NCBI RefSeq assembly: GCF_949628215.1
Contig: NW_027441250.1
Span: 59,089-123,088 of the forward strand
Length of the DNA: 64,000 nt
Source of the DNA: Phalacrocorax aristotelis
Taxonomy: Eukaryota; Chordata; Aves; Suliformes; Phalacrocoracidae
Direction: 5' to 3'
Shown: positions 1 through 11,480 of the stretch, piece after piece
How the letters are laid out: each line of letters begins with the position of its first letter
How positions within the stretch are numbered: the first letter of the stretch is position 1
Notes under the pieces: generated by a model
The model's database searches: none
Seen by the model: the letters and a program-made list of their open reading frames with translations, nothing else
Told to the model about the DNA's origin: nothing
Position numbers and translations under genes: made by a program

Positions 1-129
1 AACGATCGCCTAGTGACTAAAATGCAGATCGACGGATACACTGATTCGTACGCTCCGTGTTCCCGTAATGGAACACCGTCTCTGGTTGGCTGATTTCATC
101 GCTTTGGTTACACCTGTTCTGTTGTTCAG
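1..129. other. Unassigned leading sequence
   Basis: Mixed-composition sequence before the pyrimidine-rich block. I see no coding, RNA-gene or repeat signal in it. Confidence 0.4.
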
Positions 130-1985
130 TTTCTTCTTTTTTGGCTTTGTTTGATTCTCTCTGTGATTCCGTTTTTCTCTGCCTCGCTTTTCCCAGCTCC
201 GCGTCCCTCACTTTGAATGCCCGTGATCCTTCACCAGCTCACTCTCCCTTGGTTGCCATCCCCGTTTCTGAATTCCTCCTGCTTTGCCACGTAGCCCGTG
301 ACTTTTTTCTTATTCTCTCTCTGTCTGCCTCATCAACGCTCCCGCCGCGCTTTTTAATTCGTCTGCTCTGTACCCTGCTACTGTTCTTGCCTTTCTGAGT
401 TCTTCTCTGTCCAGCTCCCTTTCCCTATTCATGAATTCCTGTTCTTCCTGCACCGCCGCTGTTCCCTGTGACCTCCGTCTCTCTCTGTCCAGCTCCCTGT
501 CCCTAGGTTTTAATTCCTGCCTCTGCCCGTTGTAGCCCATCTAGATTTTTCTCTCGGCCTCTCTCTCTGTCCGGCTCCCTCTCTCTGTGTTCTAATTCCA
601 CGTTCTCTGTCACGTAGACCCGTGCTATTTGTTTGTCCTCATCTCTCTCTGTCCAGCTCCTTGCTGCTAAGTTTTATTTCTTCCCTCTCTCTCTGTCTTT
701 GTAGCCCATTGCTGTTGTTGTGTTTTTGGTTTTGTTTTTGTTTTTTTTCACTTGTTTCTTCGTTTGTCTCTGTCTGCCTCCCAGTGCCTGATCTTTAATT
801 CCTCCTTCCCTGTTGGGCCGCTGTTCCTTTTTTCCATTCTACGTTGTGTTCTCTTTGGTCTCCTGTTCTTATTCATCGGTTCCCTCCTCGCCGCCCTGTG
901 GCTTGTCCCCATTTTAGTGTTGCCTCTCTCTCCCTCTCTCTGGCTTCTTGCCCCTGTTTTTAAAATTCCTCCCTCTCTTCTCTCTTCCCTGTCGGCCGTG
1001 TGATCGTCAGCCTTTCTCCACCTCTTTCTGCCCAGCTCTCTGTGTCTATCCATTAATTCTTCCCTCTCTGCCCTGTAGCCTGTAGCTTTTGTCCTTTCTC
1101 CATCTTGCTGTCTCTGGCTTCCCCGTGACCCTGTTTTAGAATTGTTTCTCTCTTCTTTCTGTACGCATTGCGATTCCTTTTGCTCCCCATCTCCCTTTGT
1201 TTTGGGTGTTGTTTTGTTGTTGTTTTTCTGGCTCCCTGTCCCCTAATTCTTAATTCTCTGCCTTCTCGTGCTCTGTACCACGTAGCCCCGTGGTTTGTTT
1301 TGTGGTGTTCCCTCCCCGGCCCCTTCCCTCCGTCGTTGGCTGTCTCGGCTCCCTGTCCCCGTGGCTTCATTCTTCCCTTTCTGCCCTGTTCTTGTCGCTT
1401 ATCTTGTCTGTCTCCATCGCGCTCGGTCCAGCTTCCTGCCCCTATTCTTCTTTCCTCCCTCGCTGTCGTGCTGCCTGCCCCAGGTTCTTTGTGTGTCTCC
1501 AGCCTGCTCCTCTTCCTTCTTTGTTGGTCTGTGTCCTGCTCTTCCCTCTTTCTGCTGCCTCTCTTCCCCTCTCTCTGCTGCTTTTATCTCCAGCTCCGTC
1601 AGGCTCCCTGTCCTTCCCTGGCCGTCCTGTTCCCTGCCTCGTGCCTTCTCACTACACGCACACACGTCCCCCCCGCCCCGTCCAGCCGGATGCCGCTCTT
1701 CTCTTCTCTCCTCCTACTGTCCTGTGCTCTCCCTGGGCCCTGCTATCTTCCTCCTTTTCTTGCTTCTCGTCTTCATCTGCCCGCCCTTGGGCTCCTCCTC
1801 GTCCTCATCGGCCCACCCTCTTCCCCCTCCCCCTCCTCCTCAGCCCGCCCTTGGGCCTGCTCTTGGGCCCTCTGTCTTCCTCCTCGGGCCCCTCCTCCTC
1901 TGCCTGCCCTTGGGCCCCTGCTCGTTTTTCTCTTCCTCCTCCTCCTCTGGCCCTCCCTTTGGTCTGACCTGTGCAGTGTGATAGA
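130..1985 (+). repeat. Pyrimidine-rich degenerate minisatellite, block 1
   Basis: A strongly C/T-biased stretch of diverged repeats spaced irregularly at roughly 80-110 bp. Recurring words are a 'tctgtccagctccctgtcc' type segment (near 409, 491, 574, 649), a 'taattcct' segment, and 'gtagccc(a/g)t' (near 290, 531, 609, 702, 1276). From about 1,290 it grades into nearly pure CT with CCTCCTC tracts. Long open frames occur in several frames at once because the composition excludes stop codons, so they are not taken as genes. Blocks at 12,230-12,880 and 15,870-17,370 share the word arrangement and appear to be the same family. Confidence 0.7.
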
Positions 1986-2049
1986 GCAGAGCTGAGTAGA
2001 GCACACTAAGGCAGCAGGTCCCTGTGCAGGATTAAAGGGAAGATGCAAC

Positions 2050-4745
2050 TGAAGGGTATTTGAGGAGCATTTCAGGTGAGCTGGGTTGCAGTGAGGAGGA
2101 GCATGGGGCTGGTGACTTCTTGCAAGGAGAGCGGTGATTTTGTGTCTTACGGTATCTCTAGGGGCTGCAAGTGATGACAACTGTCTATAGTCTGGAAGGG
2201 GGCACAGAGCAGCTGAGCAGAACCCCGGGCTACATGTGAGGTGGGGATGATATGGGAAAGGTCCGTGTTGACTGATGTATTGCTGACTGACAGCACGGTT
2301 TGTTGTCTGTGGGTTGGGAGTTTGTTGGTTTTTTTTTTTCTGATAATGAAGAGGCACCTGGCAACTGCAGGATTGATCTAGTGGGCTGCTGGTGTTTTTC
2401 TTGTTGAGGATGGATTGAGTGTCCCGGCCCTCTAAAAGCAGTGGTGGCCATTTCTGGACTTGCTGTAGAGTAAGGAGGGGAATGCTGTGGGAAATGTCTG
2501 TGATGTGATGCTGATAGACAGCACTCTCCAGCCTTTTTTTTGGTTGTGTGTGGGGTTTTTTTTTGGACGATGAAGAGGCACCTGGGAACTGCAGGACAAA
2601 TCCAGTGGTCTGACTGTGCTCTTCCTTCTTGAGGATGGATTGAGCTTCCTGGCCCTCTGAAAGCTAAGTTGAGGCAGGGGTGCTGGGGAAGGGGTCGGGG
2701 AAGGGTGGGGACAAGGTTGGCCACGGCAGGAAGGGGTTTTAAAGGTAGCCCAGGGGCGAGGGCTGTCCAGGAAGCAGTCCCCTTTGGGCAGGTAAGGGAG
2801 TGAGTTCCTCTTCAGCATGGTGCTAGTTTGTGCTGGGCAGGGCTGTTCCGGGCTGCGTGTGTTGTGTAGTTTGTGTGGTGTGTGTTCGGCGTCTTAGACC
2901 TTTCTCGGGTCATGATGTTCTCTTTACTCTCAGGAGCACAGCACTATCCCTAGGGGCTGGCAAGGTTCTAATTGTGGGGCCGGCGCCCTTCGGGTGCTTC
3001 TTTTTTTGCGTTACAGTTTAAAGTGTGGATCGCTCTGTTGTTTGAGGAGTTTCTGGGCAGTTGTTGTCTGCGGCGTCGTTCCCAGATGCGTGAACAGCTC
3101 TGCTCTGTCGCTGTCCATTTTCAAGGAGTGTAATTTCTTCCCTGCATCCTTACGTTCTTAGGTCTTGTAGCTAGGCTTCTTGTGCACCCTTCATCTCAGT
3201 TTTGAGAGGAACTTCTTGTCACGGGCCCTGACGCTCTTCTAGTCTTTTTGGATCGCGTTAGGGCCTCCTGTGTCACTGTCAGGGTTCCGCAGTTCTTGTT
3301 GCTGGATGAGCTCTTCCGTCCAGTTGTCTCTGTGTTTGCCGAGAGCATTCTCTCGTCTTGGAGGCGCACAGTTTGTAGTGTTTCTCATAGCGTTGGTGTG
3401 TGCGTTTTGCGAGTTTGGCTCGGAGCCGCCTTGCTGGCTGTGTAGAGTCAGGTAGGTGGCACAGTGATGAGAGCTTAGGGTTCATCTGTTGCTATGCTAA
3501 GGCTGTTGGGGGAAAGGTTGTACCGTCATCTCGGATTGAGTGGCCCTCCTCAGCGGGCGAGGACCGTAATCACCGTGACATTTTGTGGGCTCAGAGGCCG
3601 TGACCGTGGCTATCTGGGAGAGGCAGCTAGAGTTCAGCTGAGCAGATTACATCTGCAGGGTGTTCAAGCTTGTATGTGCGTAGGGTTTCATGTTTGATGT
3701 CATATGTTTGTTTTAATGGCAGGTTATAGTCGGTCTTTAGGAACAGTTAAGGTACTGCTATGCAACCAGGTGACTTGTTCGGTGTTGGTTTTGGAGATGT
3801 CGAGGGATGAGTCATGCAGGGCGACGGAGGGGAACTGAGGGGACCAATGTAAGCGGGTGAGGTGGTGCGTGGTGTATATAGAGGGAAGATGTGACCGATG
3901 CCTCTATGACTCTGTTGCTCCTTGTGTTTCTTTTGTTTTGGGTTTGAAGTAGCGTAGCAATGAGCAAAGCGTGATCAGGGCACCGGAGGCAAGTCGAGCA
4001 AGGCAAGTGGTGATTGGTGGGCTGAAGTAGCAGTTCTTTTCTGAGGTGTTGTGTTGCTGGTGAAGTTAAAAGCAATGCGCGTTGTTCGGGTGTTACGGAC
4101 AGCGGGCGAGCTGAACACGGCACCTGGAAGTGATGTAGGCCGGGTGGGAGGCTGTCGAGGGAAAGGAGTGCAAGACGGGGATCGGTGCGGGCAGGCTGTG
4201 GCATCAGGCAGCATCTCAGGAGGTGCCTTTTCACTTGGCTTTTTGCAGGTGCCGCATGCCTATGAGAGGTCTGAGAAGGTGGGGCAGTAGCCAGCATCTA
4301 AGATCAGAGAATGCTGTGGTCCATTGTTGAGCTCTTCAGTTTTGTAGGTAACACGTGGGCCGTCTTTGGAACGGCGTATGAGCATTAGAAGTGAGCTGGG
4401 TAGTAATGAGGAAGTCACGGGGCAGTGATTTCTCACGAGCGTAACGGTAGTTTACTGTGTGTTGATACATTTGGTGCCACAAGCGATGACGGAAGCGGGG
4501 TGTGATGCTGGAATCTGTGCAGAGCAGGTGAGCCGATGGGCATGTTCGTTTTGATGAGGGGGGTGCTCTGGAAGAGATCTGTGTTGACCTGTGTGATACT
4601 TATTGCTGGCTCTGGGTTTTTTCCTTTTTTACATGATGAAGAGGCACCTGGCCACTGCAAGAATATCCTGGTTAGCTGGTGTGTTTCTTGTTGTGAAAGG
4701 ATTCATAATCTGACCCATCTGAAAGCCCCACAGTGTGACTTTTGT
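2050..4745 (+). repeat. Decayed copy of the 2.1-kb satellite (about one and a third units)
   Basis: Aligns by eye, colinearly and in the same orientation, with the satellite monomer of the main array. Examples: 2075-2230 matches the 'gtgagctgggtcgcagagg' segment through the 'ggtatctctaggggc' segment; 2570-2720 matches the 'aaaggcacctgg' to 'gctggggaaggggt' segment; 3265-3310 matches the CRE segment; a new unit begins near 4008 and is cut off near 4745. Most CpGs are changed to TG or CA, the CRE reads TGTGTCAC, and the long G-tract is absent. Part of the unit is duplicated (2230-2420 and 2470-2660). It is an old relic outside the homogenised array. Confidence 0.8.
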
Positions 4746-5690
4746 TAGGAAGAGATTTTGAAAAATTGAGATATTTCTTATTCAGTGAGGTTGCATTCTA
4801 TGAACTTGCCATCAGAGTGCATCTTAGAGACAGTGTCTTTGTCAGTAGAGCTCATCAGCACAAGACTTGCAAAGTATTGCTTTTTTTTTTTAAGATAAAA
4901 AAAATCAATGCTCCTTGTGGAGATCCAAGCACAGCACATACTCCAGATGTTGATGGCATTGGTAGTGCTTGGGTTCTCAGTTGTAACAGTCGAGATACCA
5001 TAAAAATACGGTTCCCCTGTATGCTTCGGTACAGCCAAACGCATTAGCATATCTGCTGGTCCTTCTTGGTAGCCCTATGTATTGCAACACTGGGGATTTG
5101 ATTTGTGTGGTTTTTTGTTGTGGTATTATTTTTTTCCCCAAAAAAGTAAAACTGTATCAGGGCTCTCTTCACTCACTGATTCTTCTATCATAAATGAAAG
5201 TTTAAAAAAAGCTAACATTGTCTGATTTACGACGTGACTTGCGCTGTTTCAGCTGTAACTGCCAAGCAGATGTAGCGTACGATTTATTAAGTGTACTTAA
5301 GCAGGTAGGTATTTGTTGTAAATATTTAATGAGGGGCGACTGAATGTTGTGGGGGGTGTTTCCTGCCGGTATTTTGAGGGAGCGCTCTTAAGTATTTTAT
5401 TTCAGTCTCGCTTTCGATGCGCGTTTCCCTGGCAGTTCAGCAGCATCTCTTGGGCAGGGCAGCTGGGCGGATGTCCCTCCTGACTCCATAACACGCCAAA
5501 ACCCCCTAGTCACGTTACTACTGTGTATTTTGGAGATAGATAATGGAATGGCGCGCGTGAACGGCTGTGCGAGTTAAATGAATGCAGAAGGAAAATAAAA
5601 AGCTTTTATAGCGTAGATATTCATATTGGATGTGCGTAAACACGCGCCCGCCTTCTCAGCACAAAGTGAATTACTGAGACTTATTCTTAA
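4746..5690. other. AT-rich gap with no recognisable gene
   Basis: AT-rich sequence with short T and A tracts (for example near 4881-4912 and 5107-5140). Only short open frames are present, none with a recognisable domain. I see no RNA gene. A short degenerate transposon remnant could be hidden here but cannot be named by eye. Confidence 0.5.
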
Positions 5691-6632
5691 TTTTTTACGT
5701 TACTCTTTCAAGTTTGACACGCTTCACTTCAGGCTTCATGGAGCCAGGCAGCAAGATGTGCGGCGGCAGGGCGAGGGCTGTAGCTGCTGCGGTGGGTCTG
5801 TAAGCGGAGGTTCCGGTTACGGTACAACTTTGCCCCGCAGCCTCACGGGGTTATCTCCCCGCAGCGGTGCCGTAAGGAAGGGGTGAGACATTTTCCAGCA
5901 CCAGCCAGAGCGTTCAGTGTTACGCGAAGAATCTGTTCAAAATGGTATCGGTTAGTCTTAATACTGTTTTCAAGTGTTCCAATCACTCTAGCTTCTAAAG
6001 GATGTGTTGTGTTTTGACATGACCCGTTTACCTAGAATCTTGCTGCGGCTCAATTTCCTTCCTATCCCTTATGTTGACTGAGCTCCTCCATTTTCTTCTG
6101 TGCTATTTTATTAACGTGCTGAAATATAGTTTGGGATTTCTGTTTTTCAGATGTCTTCTAAGTGTCTCGTGATGCTCAAGAGATGCCCCCTGGCCTGGGT
6201 TTGCCTGCCGGTCATTAAGCGTGGTGAAGGTAAGGGGCCATCCCTCGGCCTGGAGGCTCCTGGCTCTGTCTCCAGCGGGTGCCCCGCAGGTGCGGCCGCG
6301 AGGGCTGCCCGGTGGGGAGAGTCGGGGCCCCCAGGGACCGGGGCTGTTTGTCACCCCGGGGAGCCCGTCCCAGAGCGGGAGCATGGCCGAGCAGAGCCCG
6401 AGAGAGACGTGACACCGTCCTCTGGCATGCTCCTGCTTTGCCGTGGGGTGGCCGCTAGTCTGCGGACAGGGGCTGGGGGGGCTGCAGCTGTTTGGGGGGC
6501 TGCCCCACCTTTTAGATTTTAGCAGAGCTCCCCTTTTTTTGGGGGGTGGGGTGTGTGTACCTTTGTAAATGACACTATTAATGAGCTGCAGGTTGGAGCA
6601 GATTCCCTTGTTTAGTGCCCTTCTTGGGGGTG

Positions 6633-6695
6633 AATCACAGAATCTCAGGTTGGAAGGGACCTCAGGGATCACCTAGTCCAACCTTACTATAATAA
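6633..6695 (-). mobile_element. CR1 LINE 3'-end fragment
   Basis: Begins 'aatcacagaatctcaggttggaagggacc' in pieces and continues to 'agtccaacc', which on the minus strand is the usual CR1 3' end. CR1 is the dominant avian LINE. The copy is a short 5'-truncated remnant with no coding sequence. A matching fragment lies at 10,868-10,921 in the duplicated segment. Confidence 0.7.
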
Positions 6696-6879
6696 AATAG
6701 GGGGAGTCCTGGGGGGGTGATGATGTCATGCAGGGCACCCCAGTGTCACTGGGGGAGCTGATAATGCATCAGAGGAGCAGGTCTGTGTGTGTGGGTCATC
6801 TAGGGGTTCCCCCCCTCAAAAAGGGGGGTTGCAGCCCAAAAATGCCTGAAAATTCAGGGGGCTATTAAGAAAAATATTT

Positions 6880-7530
6880 TAAGCCAACGTGGGTGTGAGG
6901 CACTGAATTAGAGAAAACCTCTTATTTTATATATATTGAAAAGTATTATTACTTTATAGATGTATAAAGGGATTTTAGGATAGAAAGAATTCTACATTGA
7001 GATACAGGATTTTAAAATACAAAAGTAACTCACCTGTCTACATATATTTAAAATAAAAAATAAAGGAGTTTAAAATGAAGAAAAAGGATTTATGAAGGAA
7101 TTCAAAATAGAAGGAAGTCTGACTAGAGTGAGCATCTACACTTACTGTGTGTTACATAGTCTAAGTAGATGTCTAATCTAAATAGAGATTATATATATAG
7201 TGAAATAAATAAGTCTAAATACATGTAATTGTAAGTAGATGTCTAAATAGAGAAGTTGAAAAAGATGAAAGTGTCAGAAAAGTATAAGTAAGCAGATAGC
7301 TAGTCTAAATAGGTGTTCTATGTATGTATTGATATGTAAGTCTAAACAGGTATGTGTAAATAGCTATTCTGTGTAAGTGTAAATATAGCCAAGTCTAAAC
7401 ATATCTAAATAGATATGTGTAAAATATATGTATTCCATAAGCATATGGATGTGTAAGTAGACCACATAAGTGTAAATGTCTATGCTATATAAGGTTTTTA
7501 AAATGCCAAGAAACCCTATTTATACACAGG
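6880..7530. repeat. AT-rich degenerate minisatellite
   Basis: Many imperfect copies of a short word built from 'gtgtaaatagatat' and 'aagtctaaata', irregularly spaced at about 15-40 bp, with TATA-type tracts (for example 7186-7200). There is no coding potential. A related block occurs in the right duplicate at 10,900-11,260. Confidence 0.65.
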
Positions 7531-7880
7531 ATTTATAAATTTGACAACCCCCCTCAACTCCCCCCATCAATTGAAGATACAAATGCACTTTCAAATGTTG
7601 CCCCTCTCGCCTTCTCCTTTTCCTATCCCAGTGTGGGCCTGAGTCCCCCAAATGGGGATTTTCCCCTATGGGGCCGCACATGCAGAGTGGGAGCTGCTGC
7701 CAGGGCACAAAAGAACCCCAAACCTTTTGAGTCTGGGTCTGCAGTGGTGGGGGGTGGTGGAACCAAAGCAAACAGAAAAAACTAAACAAAAACCCAAACA
7801 GTTTTGGGGGAAAGAAAACTGGAAGAGTCAACTCCAGGTGGATTTGTGCAGCTGGAAAGAAAGAAAATGGCTGGGGGGTA

Positions 7881-8452
7881 TGAAAGGGGGAAGGGGCTCT
7901 TAAGATGCAAACCCAGAAGTTAACTGTTCTATCTCTGAATGCTTATCCAGCTGAAAGTTAATTGTTGCGGAACGCTTATCTAGCCGCTGTGTAAAATAAT
8001 TAGCAAGGAGGCCTGGAATCCACTTGCGAAGGACAAATTCCTGAGAAGGATAGAAAATTGTCTAAAGAACCAGGTAAAACAGTAGTTTGGACAAGTGTCA
8101 AGAGATAACTGAGTCTGCGCAAAACCAAAAGGTTACTAGCGGTGATGAAGAGGAGCCAGCAGCCTTCATCTTTACTACCCCTGATCACCACCACGAGGAG
8201 GCACTGTGCAAGCTCAGTTGGGAAAGATTTATGGAAACTACTTGTTTGGCTAATTTTAATATGACGTGGGGAAAGGTCATGCATATCTATAGGCGTATTG
8301 GGAAATTGTATGTATCTGTAATGCTTTACTATATAAATGGAAGACAAACTATCACACAGGTGCGCATGACTTTGGTGGGACTACCCCCCATGCTGAATAA
8401 ACATACCTACTTCACAATCTTACAGATTGTGGAGTCTGCTTTCTGCACATCA
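7881..8452 (+). mobile_element. Possible solo LTR
   Basis: Reads TG at 7881 and CA at 8451-8452 with only a 4-bp possible target duplication (GGTA at 7877-7880 and 8453-8456). Inside are a TATA-like box (TATATAAA, 8330-8337) and a polyadenylation signal (AATAAA, 8396-8401) about 65 bp downstream, followed by a stretch typical of an LTR 3' end. No primer binding site or retroviral coding sequence follows. The 5' boundary is uncertain because a short flanking match can arise by chance; 7925 or 7963 are alternative starts. Confidence 0.4.
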
Positions 8453-9361
8453 GGTAGGTGGGCTGGGGAGTGACAAAACAAACACACACCACAAAAAAAA
8501 ACCTACAAAAAACTCCAAATGAAGAAACCCATGGACCAGCCACTCTCATCCACAAAACAAACTGAAAATCACCAATTTTTGTGGTTCAAAAACACACACC
8601 CCCCCACTTTATACAATATTTTTGAAGAACAACCCCAAGTTTTATATTATGGGGAAAAAAAAAAGGACCCAAAACACAAATCCCCAAGAAACCCAGCAAA
8701 ATCAAAAACAACACAACCCAAAGATAACCAAAAAAAAAACCCCAAAGCAATAATTGACCATCCCAACCCTATAAAAAAAAACCACCATGAAAATCCTAAT
8801 TTGGGGATTACTAGGTGTGAAACACCTGCATTTGGAAGGGCATTTCTGGGGCTTGTCTGGAATGGGTTTCCTGCAGTGGGTCAGTTATCTGGAGCGGATC
8901 GTTATCCCAGGTGAGTTGCCCGTTGTGGATTATCCTGGGGGGACCCCCTGGTGTCAGTCATCCCCATGCATGTTCCCCATGGCATGTCTGCCCAGCAGTG
9001 TCTGTCTCCTCCCCCACCCTTCCTCTGCATGTGTCTGTGCCCTCCCTTCCACTGAAATGGGCCTCCTGCATGAGGTTTTCTCCTGTGTGGGTTTTTTCTT
9101 GGTGACATGCCCTCACTTCCCCTGGCCTCCTGTTCTGTGCTCACTGAAGCCTTGTGCTTACACAGGATGAGCAGAGCAGGGTCCTGGCAGTGCAGAGGCG
9201 AGGCGAGGCGCTGCCAAGCCAACGAAGCCCAAGGCTCAGCAGTGCACAACTCCTTTGCAGGTCAGCCACTGGCATCTGGTCTGCCTGGCTGCCCTGTGCC
9301 CTGACAGCACAGCTGCCCCCCTCACCCCAGGCAGCCTGCCTTCAGAAGGGCAGCTGTGTTC
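8453..9361. other. A/C-rich tract and unassigned sequence
   Basis: Positions 8470-8800 are an A- and C-rich low-complexity tract with repeated 'caaaaac' and 'aacccc' words. Positions 8800-9361 are of mixed composition. Open frames here are short, overlap on both strands and show no domain. Splice-like CAG/GTGAGT occurs near 8910 but no convincing exon could be built. Confidence 0.4.
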
Positions 9362-10185
9362 CCCTGATTTTATTCCTTTAGGTTTGACACTTTGGGCTTC
9401 ATTGAGTAAGCGTGATGTGCAGCAGCAGCAGCGAAAGAGCTGTAGCTGTGGTGGTGAATCGGTAAGCATAGATTCTTGTTACACTATAGCATTGCCCTGC
9501 AGTCTCATAGGGTTATCTCCCTGCAGCAGTGCCGTAAGGAAGGGATGAGGCTTTTTCTAACACCAGCAAGAATGTTTAGTGTGGTACCATTTTGATCAGA
9601 TTTTTAGTATAAATAGCTGTTAATAGTGTTTAAGTGTTCTACTCACTTAAGCTGTAAAGGATATGTTGTGTTTCAAGCTGATCCATTTACTTAGAAACCT
9701 CCTTTGACTGAACTGATAGACTATGCCTTAGGCTGACAACAGTTTGTATTTTCATCTGCTCCCATTTTTTTAATATGGTGACATATAGTTAGATTTTTGT
9801 TTTTCCAACATCTTGATGAAAGCATCTCGGTATGCTCAGTAAATACGTCCCCACCCATGCTTGCTTCCTGTTACTCAGGGCACACTAATGTCACCTATGT
9901 GTGGGGGAAATGCTGCAGCAGAGGAGCAGGTGAGCGGGGATGGTGCGTGAGGGATTTTAGATGGTGGTCAGTGTAGGGCCACAGTGGAAGAATCACAAGC
10001 TGAACACAGCTGTGAGAACGCAACCTCCAAGGGGGGAAGCGGGAGGAATGTCATTGCACAATATGTTGTTGCAACCCAGAACTGCCGTTAGCTGGCAGAG
10101 CACGTACCCGGCAGGCCTTGTTGCATGTGCCGGCCACGCATGCGGCAATGTCTAGGCAGTACTTTTGCCTTGAATCTGCTGAGGG

Positions 10186-10192
10186 TATAAAA
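10186..10192 (+). promoter_or_regulatory. TATA box of the solo LTR
   Basis: TATAAAA, 221 bp into the LTR and followed by a GC-rich stretch. It is placed where a U3 core promoter would be. Confidence 0.65.
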
Positions 10193-10408
10193 AGGGGCGG
10201 CTCAAAGCAGAGAGAGGGGGGGAGACAGACCACACTCGGAACCACAGGGGACACCCTGAAGGTGCCACGCCTACCTCCCTTCTCCACGATGACCTTGCTC
10301 ACAGTCACCGGCCTGCTCGGCGGTGTCTCGGGTATAGTCGGGTTGGTCAGACTCTGATGAGGGGAAAACAATATGCTAGTAACTGCTTCTGCAAGGCTCT
10401 AACAGAGC

Positions 10409-10414
10409 AATAAA
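10409..10414 (+). terminator. Polyadenylation signal of the solo LTR
   Basis: AATAAA, 71 bp before the LTR end and about 220 bp after its TATA box, matching the usual R-region position. Confidence 0.6.
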
Positions 10415-10867
10415 TACTGTTGTGCTTTTGAAATATCATATGTTGGGTGAATTTTGTGCATAGGAATCCTGCTAACCTGTTACAGATGGGGGTGTAATGG
10501 GGGGTCCCTCCCCAAAGAGTCATGGGGGGATTATTAAATATTATAAACTATAAGTATGGGTGTGTGACATTATAGAGGAAGGAATTCAAAATAGGAAAAA
10601 AAACCCTTTTCCTTTATTGCAGAGTTTAAAATGCACAAAAAAATTATTTTATGTCTATACAAGTTTTTTATATTTTAAGAGCCTGTACATGTTTCTAATT
10701 GGAATATAAAAAATTTAAAGTTCTTTGTACTATACAGTAGGTAAAAGGTTTTTTTTTTAAGGTTTTTTCTTTATTTATAAGTTAATATTGGTTTTCAAAA
10801 TATATAAGAAGTCGTCTGCCTGGATAAAGCTATCTGAATTTAGTGTGTGTTCTATAATAAGCCTACC

Positions 10868-10921
10868 GCAGGGTCACAGGTTGGAAGGTTCTCAGGGATC
10901 ATCTAGTCCAACCCTTCTGTT
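10868..10921 (-). mobile_element. CR1 LINE 3'-end fragment (duplicate)
   Basis: Same CR1 3'-end segment as at 6633, containing 'ggttggaaggttctcag' and 'atctagtccaaccc'. It lies at the equivalent place in the right duplicate, so the CR1 insertion predates the duplication. Confidence 0.65.
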
Positions 10922-11260
10922 AGATATCCTATGTAATCTAAATAAAGATAATAAAATAAGCATAAACAGGTATAGAGATAAGTAGATATCTCAGTCTTAA
11001 TAGAGAAGTGTAAAATTAGTGACAATATATGTAAGTTTAAACAGATAGCTAAATAGAAGTTCTGATAAAAGTGTTGATCGGTATGCCTAAATAGATGCAT
11101 AAATATTCTATAGATGTATATAGATATAGTCACAATAGATAGTGTAAACAGATATTAAGTTATAAAACATCTATGTATTCCCTAAATATACATATATTTA
11201 AGTAGATACTTCAGTGTAAATATCTCTGCTATATAGGATTTTTACAACACTAAGAAAAAC
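10900..11260. repeat. AT-rich degenerate minisatellite (duplicate)
   Basis: Imperfect copies of 'taaatagat' and 'gtgtaaa' type words interspersed with 'tagatata', the counterpart of 6,880-7,530. Confidence 0.55.
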
Positions 11261-11480
11261 ACTATTTATAGAACGGTTTCAGAAGCTCAACCCCCCCCTT
11301 CATACGTACTGAAGTTATAAAAGCGCTTTCTAAAGCTGCCCCTTTTCCTTTTCCGCTCCAAGTCAGGGCCCATCCTCCCAGTTGGTGACTTGCTCGTGCA
11401 GGGCTGCGCTCGCAGAGCGAGAGCTGCTGCCACAGCACTAATACACCCCCAAATCCCCGATTCTGGTCCACCTACCTCTC

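Larger units (their letters stand above)
5700..7745 (+). repeat. Old segmental duplication, left copy
   Basis: Resembles 9,362-11,480 in the same orientation. Colinear anchors are 5708-5890 with 9380-9550 (down to 'gccgtaaggaagggRtgag'), 5990-6050 with 9648-9705, 6100-6150 with 9760-9810, 6731-6785 with 9877-9935, the CR1 fragment at 6633 with that at 10,868, and 7535-7720 with 11,280-11,435. This left copy keeps many CpGs at 5750-5890 where the right copy has TG or CA. It extends at least to about 7745, where similarity fades. Confidence 0.7.
9965..10484 (+). mobile_element. Solo LTR with 5-bp target duplication
   Basis: A 520-bp element beginning TG and ending CA, flanked by GATGG at 9960-9964 and 10,485-10,489. 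It carries a TATA box, a GC-rich segment after it, and a polyadenylation signal, in the order expected of U3-R-U5. No internal retroviral sequence follows, so it is best read as a solo LTR left by recombination between two LTRs. The left duplicate lacks it, so it inserted after the duplication. The ERV family cannot be named by eye; a 5-bp duplication does not discriminate classes here. Confidence 0.75.
9362..11480 (+). repeat. Old segmental duplication, right copy (CpG-depleted)
   Basis: Right member of the duplication described for 5,700-7,745. It is interrupted by a solo LTR at 9965-10,484, which accounts for most of the jump in alignment offset (about 3.15 kb before it, about 3.7 kb after it). 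In the best-matching part (9380-9550) nearly every CpG of the left copy appears as TG or CA, as expected from long-term cytosine methylation of this copy. Confidence 0.65.

Noticed and set aside
1168-1995. 275-, 225- and 228-codon overlapping plus-strand frames
   Set aside because: Three overlapping frames through the same C/T-rich repeat, encoding Leu/Ser/Pro/Phe-rich low complexity, as expected from base composition.
6151-6227. Exon-like segment: TTTTTCAG, ATG, then GAAG/GTAAGG
   Set aside because: Splice-like ends are good, but the duplicate near 9,812 does not keep the frame or the sites, and no neighbouring exon or known protein could be matched.
8519-8914. 131-codon frame in the A/C-rich tract
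   Set aside because: Lys/Pro/Asn-rich low complexity following from the A/C bias, with no domain and no homologous frame in the neighbouring duplicate.
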